64,000 nt of DNA from Camillea tinctor (taxonomy: Eukaryota; Ascomycota; Sordariomycetes; Xylariales; Xylariaceae): contig MU394160.1 in assembly GCA_022578605.1 (NCBI GenBank), positions 1 through 64,000 of the forward strand, given 5' to 3'. The position numbers and the translations under genes are program-made. A model generated the notes under the pieces. It saw nothing but the letters and a program-made list of their open reading frames with translations. It searched no databases and was not told where the DNA came from. This document shows positions 25,811 through 37,086 of the stretch, one piece after another (positions within the stretch are counted from its first letter, which is position 1; each line of letters opens with the position of its first letter).

Positions 25811-25843
25811 AAAAAAAAAAAAAAAAAAAAAAAAATTTTTTTT
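25811..25843. repeat. A25-T8 homopolymer tract
   Basis: Twenty-five consecutive A residues are followed directly by eight T. This is by far the longest homopolymer in the window, could be a nucleosome-excluding tract or the trace of a reverse-transcribed poly(A) tail, and is also a likely site of assembly error. No target-site duplication was recognised. Confidence 0.9.
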
Positions 25844-25917
25844 CTTCTCCTTCCTTCATGTGTGTTTTTTTTTTCTATTATACTCTTTCGCGTACTTTTG
25901 TGTGTGCGTCACCCTAT

Positions 25918-25957
25918 CTATCCGTCCGTGTGTATGTGTGTGCGTGTGTGTGTATGC
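25918..25957. repeat. GT-rich microsatellite
   Basis: An imperfect (GT)n run with interspersed GTAT and GC steps, reading as GTGTGTATGTGTGTGCGTGT and continuing for several more units. Simple repeat only. Confidence 0.75.
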
Positions 25958-26591
25958 GGAACGAGCGGTGCCCCCTTGTTTGGCCGAAATTACTATCCAT
26001 GCCTCCTCTCCCTCATCCTCACCACCCTAAGCCTAAAGTATACTAAGGTAAAACCAGACGGCGAGAGAGGTTGGAATCGTGTATGTATGGTTATGTACAC
26101 TAAACGAACTTACCTTACGCATTGGCATTGCGCGGAATAAGGAAGCAAGAGAAAAAAAAAAAAGCAATCAATTGGAACGGATTGTGATATGATGCGAATA
26201 ACGCCACGATCCGGTTAGTTTATACGCGACCCTTGCGCTCGCACGTACCGCACGCACAACCAAATTTATTATTTTTTTTTCCTTCGAGGGAAGAGGGGAT
26301 TCCTCCGGAAGTTTGAAAAAAAAAATTTGTCCAAGGGGGGTAAGGTAGGGATGGAAAACAGAAACAAAAGGTCTGAGTGAGAGAAAGGAAAATCTCGATG
26401 AGTCAAACAAAAAACTTTTTTCTTCTCTAACTCTCCCCGTAAGAGGACGTGCGAACCGTGGCCTCGCTACCGACACGGATGAGTTACCCGGACGGCCTAC
26501 TTGTTCTCTTCCTTTTTCTCTCTCTCTCTCTCTTTGCTTGACCTACCTAGCGTGCGGATTTCATCACCGACGGAGGAATTGGGGGAGGGAA

Positions 26592-26612
26592 GGGTAGGGT
26601 AGGGTAGGGTAG
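26592..26612 (+). repeat. (GGGTA)4 repeat with G-quadruplex potential
   Basis: Four copies of GGGTA follow two further G-runs (GGGGGAGGG at about 26581-26589), giving six G-runs of three or more within about 35 bases. This fits the G-quadruplex pattern on the plus strand. The unit differs from the fungal telomere repeat TTAGGG. Confidence 0.8.
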
Positions 26613-26773
26613 AAAAAAAAAACTTCATCACCTACTGTTTGGAAACAAGGGCTTACCTTAGGGTTTGATAGGGTTGCAAAACCCAGAAACTTGCTACTAC
26701 ACATACTCAGGGCCTGGGAGAGGGAGGAAGATGGGGACTTCTGACAGGCTCATCTAGCGATGTTGCGAGCGAT

Positions 26774-26811
<38 letters not shown>
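26774..26811 (-). repeat. (CCCATA)6 minisatellite
   Basis: Six perfect CCCATA units plus a partial one. On the minus strand this reads (TATGGG)n, again a G-quadruplex pattern, about 160 bp from the plus-strand (GGGTA)4 array. Confidence 0.9.
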
Positions 26812-29800
26812 TTTTCCCTTCCTCCTAGACGGCATCCGTGCGCTGTCTAGAATGCAGGTCACCTATCATGGCCGCAGTAGGGCTCATGCTCAGCTTTGCG
26901 GGGCGTTTCTTTTTCCCTGTAAATATTTTTTCTTTTCTTTTTTCCTCTTCTTATGTCGTTCCGGAAGAATGCCGTATTGTCGCCTCCGGCCCCCTACCCC
27001 TAGGTCTATCTCGTGTTTTCTCCTTACTACGAGATAATTCCATTACTAGGTATAGGTATATGCAGCTCCGTTTTCCCCGAAAACGATAAATTGCCTCTCT
27101 CTCTCTCTGTCCATCCCACGACGGGAAATATGTAAGGCACATACATATACGGTAGGAGGCCTACCTTCACCCACCAGTAGTAGCTCAAAGTCAGGAGATC
27201 CGGGTATGATGTGACGGTGATTGAGATTGATGAGGCCGCCTTCTCGGCTTTTACGGACGGACAGGTCCTACATTACACCTATCGTCTTCTCTCATTCTCA
27301 TTCTCTCCGTCTGCCCTTCTCATCTCATCTCTCGTACGCTATATACGCAGGCAAACGTATAAGTAAGAGTCTCCACAAGCAGCCGCTGTAACATTTTGCA
27401 CTAGTAGGTAGATAGTAATATTTTTTTCATCCCCCCATGTCCTGTATCCACTCGGATCATGAGCACGGTCACTCAAGGGAAGTGGCTGGACTGTCCTTTT
27501 TATTTTCTCTTTCGGGAACCAGTCAGACATGGCGAAGGGAAACTTTTGGGAACCTTGCTTGGCAGGTTTATGGGCTATGATGCCCGTACGGACCAAAAAT
27601 ATTACTGATTATGCTGTTATGTTCTTCAGCCTGTGCTTGCTTGCTCGGTATGATAATACCAAGACGGAATAAAAACAACCGCATACTGTGCAAATCGTGG
27701 CTGGTGATGTTTCAACCGGTGGGTGGGCATGGGAGGAAGAAGGGGTGTGCGTAGGAAGATCAAACGCGAATTCGAGCACATGCCTGTCTCCTGAGACTTT
27801 TTTTTTTTTTTGCGCTCTCATCTTCGTGATGGTGTGTTAAGTAAACCTTGTTTTTCATTTCTGGCCGAAAAGAAAAACAGAACAAGATACCTTACCAATC
27901 TAGTCCTTCTTGGCCCCCTCATCCCCTCCCCCCCTTGGTTTTCCCTCCCTTCACAAAGCCCAAAGACTCGCTAGAACACATACTAGTTAGTTCCTTGCAT
28001 ATGCGCCGCCTCCCGGAAGGCTGTCGGGTAACTAGGACGGGCTCTATTTTAGTCGACTGACAGACATTCTAACCAAGTGGGTAAGACATGATGTTGGGCA
28101 GCTTTGTTACTATATTGCGCTTGTTCCTCTCTACATTTATCACAGACACTAAACATTTGAAGTATATGTGATTGGTTTCAGACCTCCCCCCCCAATAGGA
28201 TGATACTATTAGTCGACCAACGATGAATGGGGGCGTTGAAGTAGGTAAATAGACAATAGTGAGGCTGTAACTATAATATCATGGCCGGCCCGGCCAGCTA
28301 GTAGTACATTCAATCACTATCACAATTCTGGCCCCCCTCAGTAGGGTCATTCGGCATAGCCCATGGCGTTAGTTCGGCGTCTATAGCACCATAAACTATC
28401 AATGACCACAATTATCACCCGCGGCCATGCGCAGCAGCAGTGAATCTTTTACACATTTCGGTGGCTGGCGAGCGTCTGTATCTCCAATCACGACGTAGTG
28501 ATGGACCGACAAAAGAGTGTCCCGGCAGTTGGCCCTCGTGAGCGACCGGTGAGGGAAGAGGGAGGAGTAAGCATAGCTATGAATATAGCGTGTACGCACA
28601 GGGTCTCGGGTTGGTTTGCGGCACGAAGGGGGCTTGCTGGTTTTCTGCTGCTGTGATGTGCATGCAGTCTGGCAGTACACACACCTAACTAACTAGGTTA
28701 CTACTACTACATACAGACATAACCTACAAAAACCTACATAGTGGTGTTGCACCGCTTGGTATCAAAATAGCACGCGCACTTCTACGCTGACATGCTTCAG
28801 CTCTCAGCACAACTCTTTTCTTCCCCCCCTGATCTCACATAGATAGGGGAAACACAACTCTACACTTGAGAACAGGTTTTCAGCAAATCAGAACCCTCTC
28901 CTACCCATGATATAGTTTCAGCACGACCCTTTTTCTAGACATATTCTACGTTCGGGACTATAATCTCTCATAAGGCTATCTTGCCATGTGCGGCTACGCC
29001 ACTCACGCACATTGATTAACCCAGAACTGGAGGACTATCTTTTGAGATGTTAACTTTAATAGCAACAGCAAGGGAGGACAATTGCCAGGCCAGCCCTGCG
29101 CGGACCCTTTTTAGTTCCCGTTTTCCAAATCGAGGTTTTTCTATACTGGCCAATGAAGAGTTTAGCCTGAACCCTTTTTACCAACAAGCGAATATGGCAC
29201 CGCCAACATCTCGTAGTATTTCACACTTTCAAGTTTCGTAAAGAGAAAGAGAGAGACGCATATCGGTACGTTTCTTATAACTGGATTTTTACAACTCGGG
29301 AAAGTCGTACCCCAAGCCCCCATCGGATTGGGAAACACAGCATTCACCCTAAACACTATATTGATACCCTAGTTGACCATCCACCATCTGAAAACTTGGG
29401 GGGACCGATAGAGGATAAACGTAAAACCACATGAATGTGAAATCGTAGATCTAGCCCGGAACCGCCCGTTGTGCCGTCCTCACCCATTAAACTACTTACC
29501 TATAGTCATAGATGCCTAGCTTTTCGTCCCATGCCTGGGGACTTTTTCCAGAAGAGGCAAACCCGGGAGAGGAGGAAGGCAATGGAGGGAGGGGAAGGGG
29601 TTGGGGATATCGATATAGGTTTAGTATACTACTACACACCCACTTCGCATATCGGCGGCTACATACGAGACGGCCGTCCTATGTGTGCATGCAGGTCATC
29701 AAGAAGGGTGGGTGGTTGGTTGGGTGGTTAGGAGAAAGAAAGGATACATCCGCCAATGATGTCTCGGGATGTGGTTACATCGGCCAAAGGACCTCGCTCA

Positions 29801-29980
29801 CTTTGGGCAATACGTAAGAAAAAAAAGAGAAGAAGATCACACACACAACTTAAATGGCAATAAGTATGATGATGTCTTATATGCCGCGAACGAGACGGCG
29901 ACTGCATTTTCACACGCACATAGATACAAAGAAAAGAGCAATAGATCGTCTGTCACAGACAAGTTTCTCTTTCTAGAAAA

Positions 29981-29984
<4 letters not shown>

Positions 29985-30012
<28 letters not shown>
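29985..30012. repeat. (AG)14 microsatellite
   Basis: Fourteen perfect AG dinucleotides within a purine-rich stretch. GAGA-type tracts are common in fungal promoters, but no gene start lies nearby. Confidence 0.9.
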
Positions 30013-30016
<4 letters not shown>

Positions 30017-33000
30017 CCGGATTTTTCTGTTTCGGTCTTAGCTAGTCATCCCTTCCCGTTGCAGAATAACTCTATATAGATATTTTTCTTTTGGGGTGAG
30101 GTTAGTCCTCTTCGTTCGATTGACTGCACCCGACTAGGCTATATGTTTCTTAACACATACTGAGCCCCTCTCCCCGCGTATGTATGTACTAACCCACCCC
30201 TGTCGACTTCTTTCCCCTCTCCAGCCCCCCTCCCTCACCTAATGCACATAAGAAAAGGACCATATACTAAATATACTCCTCTGCATATCTAGACTCTCCG
30301 CTGAGAGCACATACTCATACCAAGGAGACAAAGAAAACTTGGTAACTTAATTCACTGGAAACTAGTCGGTCGGTAGGTTGTTTCCAAAGGAATCATCTAC
30401 GACCTCAGGGTTTCAGGGACCAAATCCGCGCTTCCTACGCACGCTACTCTACCCCGGGAGCTGAGTCACATATATAGGCCGGCAGTGTGAGTGTGTGAAC
30501 GTGAATTTACGTGCACATATAGATAGGCAAGTAGGTATAATCGAAACCAACTAGGTTAACTAGACACCCGCGCCTCACTCACCCCAACCAACCAACTAAA
30601 ACCCTTTCCTCTCCTCCCCCCCCCCCCCTTCTTCCCCCCATTAAGAAAATACCCCTCGCACATAGCAAATGCAAGATGGGAGGGATAAGGAGCCTATATG
30701 CCCACATGGATCACACGTGCTCTTCAAGCAATGAGTTCCTACGTCATGTCGCTCGCCCGGCGGCTCCCCCCTAAGTATGTAGGTTTAGTGGGATTTCTGC
30801 CCGGGGGCTGGCAGCGGTTCTCAGGGGGGAGGATCGAACGTACATATCTGCATGGATGTACGGTAGTGAGCCGTCTCAGCTTGATATTCTTCCCATTAAA
30901 ACTACACTGCAATTAATTTTTTGACTGTTTTCCTTTTTAACCTCCATACATATCTAGATAATCTACAGAGGTCAGATAGGGCGGGCTGACGCAGGCATTG
31001 GGAAGGAAGAAAAAGGGGGTAATTGTAAAAAGAAATGGGCAAATATAGATAAAGTATGGTACGATGTCAAATTACACTCGTACAGTATAGATGATTCATA
31101 ATCTCCTGCTCTGCTCACCCCTTATGATTTTCTTTTTTCGTCTTATCTCATCATCTTACTCTGTTTCCCCCCCTTCCCGTATCTTTATATATATATATAT
31201 ATAAACTTACATACATACGTATGTATGATAATACCTATCTATATCTGTGTGCTTACGCGAGAAAGTGAAAAGTGCGGAGCAGACAGCTTAGGGAAACAGC
31301 CGGGCCGACACAAATCTTTTTGCCGTGTAATGTAGGTTATGCATATGTGTGTGTATGTGTATGTATGGAGTAAACAACACGCCCCTCCTTCATCTATCTA
31401 TCCCCTTTTTTCTTTGTCCCCGGCCCGCGTTGTGTCACCACGACATATCGTAAGAAAGTAAACGCAGCTTTACCCCGATCACGGACGCAAGACCGGGGAG
31501 GGGGGAGGGCTTTTGCTTTTGGTGATGGTGATGGTGGGAAAAAGTTTGATCGTCCCGTACGACAGAAAGGTTTCTCATGTGTCTAGCATTATCTGCACGT
31601 TTTATTTTTCGACAACGGATGAGCGCGGGGAACGACGCAGGTTCCCTTCACCCCATCCCGTTCTTCCCACCCCTTTCCCATATTAGCGAGGCGATCCGGG
31701 TGATGGCAGCAGAGCTCATCTATCATCTTATGCAGACGCGCATGTCAGTTCAGTGGGTTTGCGCGTAAACTTCCTTTCCCCGTGTGGTTGTCTCTATGCC
31801 TCACCCCAAATCTTACTCGGCGATGGATGTGACTCTATCCGACATCTGCACTTCTGTATACACCGGGGGGTAGCGTGTGCGCGTACGTGTGCGTGTGTGA
31901 GGTCAAGTTAAATCCGTTAGAGTCCGAGGGGGGGGATGAGAGGCTCAACTCCGGCTGACGGTAGTGCGATAGCGCCGCGTAGGATCTCGAGTTGGGATCG
32001 TAAGGCTGGATGGCTGCCTGGTGACTTAGTAGTAAATTGGTAATATCTTATTAGATGCCTTCCCTGGTATGGATCCTTCTTCATCCTGTGCGATCTTTGG
32101 CAGATCGGTCGAATCAAGGCTCTCCAATCCAACTATGCAAGCAAGCACATGTCTTTCGGGCTAATGCTCCCCCGCAAGGACGCAATGTGATGGCGGCTGT
32201 CTCGTCGGTGCACCGCATGTGAGTCAAATAAATGGGGGAAGAAAAAGAAAAGAGGAAGATGAAAAGAGCAGCACCAGCACCATTTCCTCATGCAAAGTGG
32301 CTTCGGGATTGACTCATACGTTTTCTAACTAGGCTTCGCACTGCCCATAGTAGGACATGTGTTTCCCCAGTACGCCTAATGTGACTATAAAGCAATATCT
32401 ATATATGTATGACTGCCTACTTGGAGCCTGGCATTGTGTGACTGCCATAGCCTGCCAGCCTGCTTAAAAATATTGAATTTCGATACGTTCAACCAACCAA
32501 TTTAAGAGCCGGCCGGGCAGGCCACGAATCACTACCGATCAGAGAATAGCCTCGTGTTGCGTCAAGCTCTGCTACGATCGAGAGGGCCCAGATAAGGTTG
32601 TTGTTGTGAGGCGTGAGATCTAAATGGCCATTGGGTTCCGGTGAGCACCATTATCCCAAGAACGAGGGTAGTAGGTTACGTGATACGGTTTTCCGGATGG
32701 CTGTCGTGTTGCAGACTTTGGTTCGAGATGTGAGTTCCATTTGTCCAACCGTATCAGGCATAATGCTATGAGGCTCCTGCATTAGGGGACGGGAGATCTA
32801 ATGTATCTCCAGATCTCTATGACCGATATGGATAGCAATGCCGGCGTTGCATGAAACATGATGCACGGCTAATGAACAGCTTCACGACAGAGTACAATTT
32901 GTGGAGAGGAGTGGCCTTATGTAGAGTCGTGGTATATAAGGCAATATATGTATACCCTTTTGGAATTCAGAGGCGTTCTCGTTTATAAAGCGACTTATAT

Positions 33001-33714
33001 TAGATTCGGATATGTCTAGTGTTTATATAGTATCCGTTTCGTCACTTAGCCACACCCCAATAGACATAGTGCAGATGATAGATATGAAGCAGACTAATTT
33101 CTGTATACTAATATTATGATATAGACTTAAGCTAAGGCTTAGTAAAGATTGCTCAAGGCGTTCTTTGAGGCTTGATGAAGAAAGAATTAACAGTACCTAG
33201 GTATGACTTTAGTTTATTATATGCTTAATAATGAATGAAGAAACGCACCATGTTCGTCTTCGCACGTAGTACAAAGTATACCGAATACTGGCAAGACTAT
33301 ACTTACGATTTGCTATACATACTATGGCGTCTAATTACATTTAGCTTTTTAATAATATCATAGAAAGATGCTATGGGTTTCTGGCTCCGTATGGGCACAT
33401 TATAGGACTGAAGTGTTTCTGATATGAGTTTTTAATGCTTCAGTTACATAATGTCAACGGTTGGAAATTTAATCTTAAAGGATATTAGAGAGAGGATTAG
33501 AATGGGTGGCGGGTTAAGGAGTGAATAGGGGTTTACTATCATGAACGAGCACTCTGAATTACACTTGGTGTAAAACCTCAATATCCCAATAATATCTCGA
33601 AGATTCTATTTTAATGACCCAGAGACTCCTATCTTAACTATTATGTTCAAAATACACCCAACTTCTTAAACGCCCAGGAGTCTTCCAGAGAATCCCAACA
33701 CCCCCTTTTCAAGA

Positions 33715-34353
33715 CTACGCTAACATCTCAACCGCAAAGACCTTCCCATACTCCTGCATCTCCAGCCTCTCCTTCATGTGCTTCCACATTCTGTAATTGC
33801 TCTTCAGCTGTCTCGCCTCTGCCTCCATGCGCTCGAGCTCCTTGTATAATGCATGCAGCTCCACCCCCAAAGCTTCGTTCTCTAGGCTCCGGCTCTCGAG
33901 GCGCTTCTTCTCGTTGACAGCCCTGATGAGCTCCCGTGCCTTAGGGCCGAGGTCGGCACCTTTGTACTTCATGCCCCGCCGCGCGATCCGGAGTTCCTCC
34001 GAGGGGAGGTACTCGGTGGCCTGCGGGCTCGCCCGCGCCAGCACGTCGTCGATGCTCAGGAGATGGCGCCACACGCCCGGGTCGGGTTTGGCCGTTACTT
34101 GCATCGTGAAGGCGCAGGGCGGCTTGGAGGGCGTGTACCGGTGGTAGCTGACGGCGTTGCCGCAGCCGCACGGGAACGTGCGGGTTGTGACTTGGCAGCA
34201 GCCGTGGGCGCTGCACCCGGAGCGCTCAGACGAGCAGTGGCAGGCTTCTGGGTTGGAGAAAGGGTCGACGACGAGCTGGGATGGTTCCGTGGGGTGTGGC
34301 ATCACGGGGCGAAGGTCGCAGGTGAGCAAGTGAGTGATGATTTTGAGACACAT
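33715..34353 (-). CDS. Cysteine-motif fungal protein with C-terminal coiled coil (MCxxITH family)
   Basis: A single exon of 212 codons with GC-rich codon use. The N-terminus MCLKIITHLLTCDLRPVM is nearly the same signature as the gene at 41883 (MCRRVITHHMHHDVRQPM), and both continue with a Pro-rich segment containing VDPFSNP/VNPLNTP and a CSxHxCC cluster. Here Cys-rich positions (ACHCSSERSGCSAHGCC and FPCGCG) occupy about residues 38-66 and could bind zinc. Residues about 135-200 form a charged heptad-like helix (RELIRAVNEKKRLESRSLEN; ELERMEAEARQLK), a probable coiled coil. No signal peptide or membrane segment is seen. I know this N-terminal pattern from uncharacterised ascomycete proteins; no function is established. 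The gene lies alone at the edge of a large desert. Confidence 0.85.
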   Translation of the reverse strand: MCLKIITHLLTCDLRPVMPHPTEPSQLVVDPFSNPEACHCSSERSGCSAHGCCQVTTRTFPCGCGNAVSYHRYTPSKPPCAFTMQVTAKPDPGVWRHLLSIDDVLARASPQATEYLPSEELRIARRGMKYKGADLGPKARELIRAVNEKKRLESRSLENEALGVELHALYKELERMEAEARQLKSNYRMWKHMKERLEMQEYGKVFAVEMLA

Positions 34354-35360
34354 GTTGAAGAGAGATAGCTGTGATGCGAAATGAGTTAAAGGGGGAAAGG
34401 GAAATTCACTATTTCCCTATATCTGGTCTTATAGTTGAAGTGCTACCTGGCAATCTCGAGTGATCTAGTTCCTATTCAACCCTAGGGATCACGACAAGTT
34501 ATATAACCTGGCTCTATAGATGACTTCTTTATATCTACTTGGTGTTCATTATCTATACCTCTAGAGAGAAAGGATCTTTGCTAGTAATGGTGAAGCTGGA
34601 GCTGGGAAGAAACAAAGACTCGTCAAGTTATGAAAGGAGACTAAAGCAGTAAATATACCAACCTGTTACAAGACATTGTTAAGAAGTCTCCTTTGAAATA
34701 TTTGATATCCTTGAAAGAATTAATCGTCACAACAAGTTTGGCTAACCCATTACAACAAGAGTAATAGTCATTGTCCTTCAATTCTGTATTATACAGTAGG
34801 AACCCCTGTTTTAGCATACACCGTATACAGCATATTTCAGAGATACAGCATAGAGAAGGCGAGCCCGAACCATACGCTGTAATAGGGGTTCCTACTGTAT
34901 GTGTTCTTTCCTGGCTGGAACCTAACACATGAATCTGATGACATATACCTACGTAGATAGGTCCTGAAGATTAAGATGACGCATTGGTAATTACGTGACC
35001 TTTGCTACATATATCCTCCTTCCTTTACTAGTATTGTACTGGTTGGACCTGACTCAAAGTCTTTATCATATGCGAGTTCTAAGTTAGCTTCGTGCACTTG
35101 GCAGCTGGGATTCAGGGACTACCTGGCAATGGTACACCAGCGCATCCCTGCGCGCATCGCATCTAAACTCTAAACCTCCGAGGTACCTAGGTCCTAAAAG
35201 TATAAAAGGCAAGCAAAGATGTATATATATAAGGTCATCCATTCTTAGGTCCACTAGTATTCTCTCCATCCCATCTATATAACAAACACAACACCATGGC
35301 CACGATATTATAATACCCACTTGATTCTTCTACATACGTTGGTCTATATTTTTGAGCAAA
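34354..35360. other. Divergent intergenic region containing a mini-MITE
   Basis: The shared upstream region of the minus-strand MCxxITH gene and the plus-strand HNH gene. The element at 34794-34897 interrupts it. A TATA-like sequence (AGTATAAAAGG) lies about 155 bp before the HNH start. No further gene was seen. Confidence 0.5.
34794..34897. mobile_element. 104-bp miniature inverted-repeat element (MITE-like)
   Basis: Terminal inverted repeats CAGTAGGAACCCCT (34794-34807) and AGGGGTTCCTACTG (34884-34897) are perfect, with partial matching further inside (GTTTTAGC against ATTACAGC). The element is flanked on both sides by TA (34792-34793 and 34898-34899), the target duplication expected of Tc1/mariner/Fot1-type elements. 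It has no coding capacity. A non-autonomous element or its internally deleted remnant is the simplest reading; a transcribed hairpin is the alternative. Confidence 0.75.
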
Positions 35361-36637
35361 ATGGCATCCCCCCACCACTGCCACCAATCATCCCTAGAAG
35401 GCATCATCAATTTCTCTCCAGAGCACCCTTTAGACACGGACCTGCGCGACCATGCTACCAGCAGGTTCCACATCATTTGCAAGCACTTTGACGACATCAC
35501 CGGGATGCCTAAGGAGGAGTTTAGTCGTCCCAAGCTCATTCTCTACACCTACCAGTATTCACTTTCTCAACAATCGAAGGATCACTTCTTACGCGTTTTC
35601 TTCCATGCCATCTATCTTCCCATTGACGACAACAGTGAAGATATCGATTACCCAGAAATCCGCCCGAAATTCTTCGACTTTGGGGACTATCTTTTCAACA
35701 ACTTCTTTTTGCCCGGTAAATACTAAATAAAGCCTTGCCCCAAGTCAGCTGCCACGACCAAACCACTTATAGCCACTGACAACGCGTAGTGAAAGCCTCC
35801 ACCAAGCAGACCCCGCAACCCTCCCCAGCTTTACATTCCGCAGTTCAAGAGGCACAAGGCCAGGGAGGGCAGCAGCACGTTGGGACCACATACCGGTTAT
35901 CAGCTCTTCGCGGGGAATGTCTGATCCGTGACCGTCATCGGTGTGTCATATCACGAAGATTTGACAAAGACGAAGCGATGAAACGCTATAAGACAGCTGG
36001 CACCGCTCTAGACGATGATGGAAATCTGGTAGCAAATGATCCACTGCAACCGGTATATCTGGAACTGGGCCATATCCTGCCACATTCTCTTACCAAAACC
36101 AATCGGAGCAGCAAACTAGTATGTGTTTTTCTCTTCAGTGGTCTCTTTAACTGACTTTTCCTCCAGGACCCTTCTAAACAATCTGCACTTGCTATCCTTA
36201 ACATGTTCGATGTTAACATTGCCGAACTAATCCAAGGCCCTGACATTGACCGCCCACGTAATGCTCTTACGCTTGCTATTGACCACCGTATCGATTTTGG
36301 TGATTTCCGGATCTACTTTGAGCACATCCCTAACAAAGATCACACTTACACAATCAAAACATTTCTTCCCGATTTTGTAGTCAGTCAACCGGAATTTCCC
36401 ATTACTCGTGAGCTCTACCTGACCCCCGATCGAACAATCGATCCCCCGTCGCGTCGATTGCTGGCTGTCCATCGTGCCATTGCCCATATCCTGCATTTAT
36501 CAAAAGCCGGTGATTATATCGATAAAATATTCCGTGATTTAGAGAGAAACGGAGTACAGGAAGATGGGTCTACTCCGCTAGATCGGTTAGTAGCTCTGGC
36601 CCTCAGCGAGCAGACCCCTCCATTTCTTAGGACGTAA
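35361..36637 (+). CDS. HNH_2-type nuclease-domain protein
   Basis: Three exons, 35361-35715, 35790-36118 and 36167-36637, with introns of 74 nt (GTAAAT...TAG) and 48 nt (GTATGT...CAG). The phases agree and the product is 384 residues. The start is the first ATG in frame (MASPHHCHQSS). The diagnostic region is in exons 2-3: RDRHRCVISRRFD (Arg165 to about Asp177), LELGHILPHSLT with His213 and His217, then IDHRIDFGDFRIYFE about 65 residues later. This is the layout of fungal HNH_2 proteins (PF13391): a metal-binding H-N-H core with the RDxxRC lead-in. Most fungal members are uncharacterised and may act on DNA or be inactive derivatives. The N-terminal 118 residues are specific to this subfamily. 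No signal peptide. It sits in the accessory stretch between the two MCxxITH genes. Confidence 0.88.
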
Positions 36638-37086
36638 TAAAAAGATGCATGGAACAAAACAGATGTTTCTGCGTATGTGTATTGGAATCAATATCGTGGT
36701 ATCGTTGTAGTTTATAGCTTCTGTCACAACAACGTAGGGATTACCTAGGTAAGTTCTTGTTAGGGGCCTCATGACATACTGTAAGGAAGTTGGGTGCAGC
36801 ACCTTCCGCACAGCGTACCTACTAACTAACTAGTACTAGTATGTATGCGTACAAAGGGGGAGATGATATCCCTCATATACTGTTGCAGGCATCATCTATC
36901 TTCAATACATCATCCATTCCATTTCTCCCATTTCGCTGTCCTTAGCCTACAATAAATACTGACAGGGATGAAGCCTAGGTTAGGTAGGTTTTCTATAGAA
37001 TACTAAGAGGTGGTTAAGCCTCTGCCTTTTGTATATAAAGGGGTATTAGGGGTTATTCATTCTTATTTTATGTCTGTTTCGATATA
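36638..37086. other. Spacer between convergent genes
   Basis: The 3' flanks of the HNH gene and of the minus-strand membrane glycoprotein gene. Nothing recognisable apart from AT-rich, TAGGT-containing sequence. Confidence 0.5.

Larger units (their letters stand above)
24028..33714. other. 9.7-kb gene desert rich in simple repeats
   Basis: No protein gene could be supported. The first few hundred bases are the 3' flank of the 22795 gene. The rest is dominated by long C/T and A/T tracts, CATA, GTGT and GAGA microsatellites and ACCTACCTA-type motifs, with only short open frames that look like random reading of low-complexity DNA. From about 32.9 kb it becomes AT-rich and featureless up to the end of the next gene. 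Long non-coding RNAs or distal regulatory DNA are possible; nothing in the sequence alone proves them. Confidence 0.5.

Noticed and set aside
26592..26612. Internal telomeric repeat
   Set aside because: The unit is GGGTA, not TTAGGG, and neighbouring arrays are different simple repeats.
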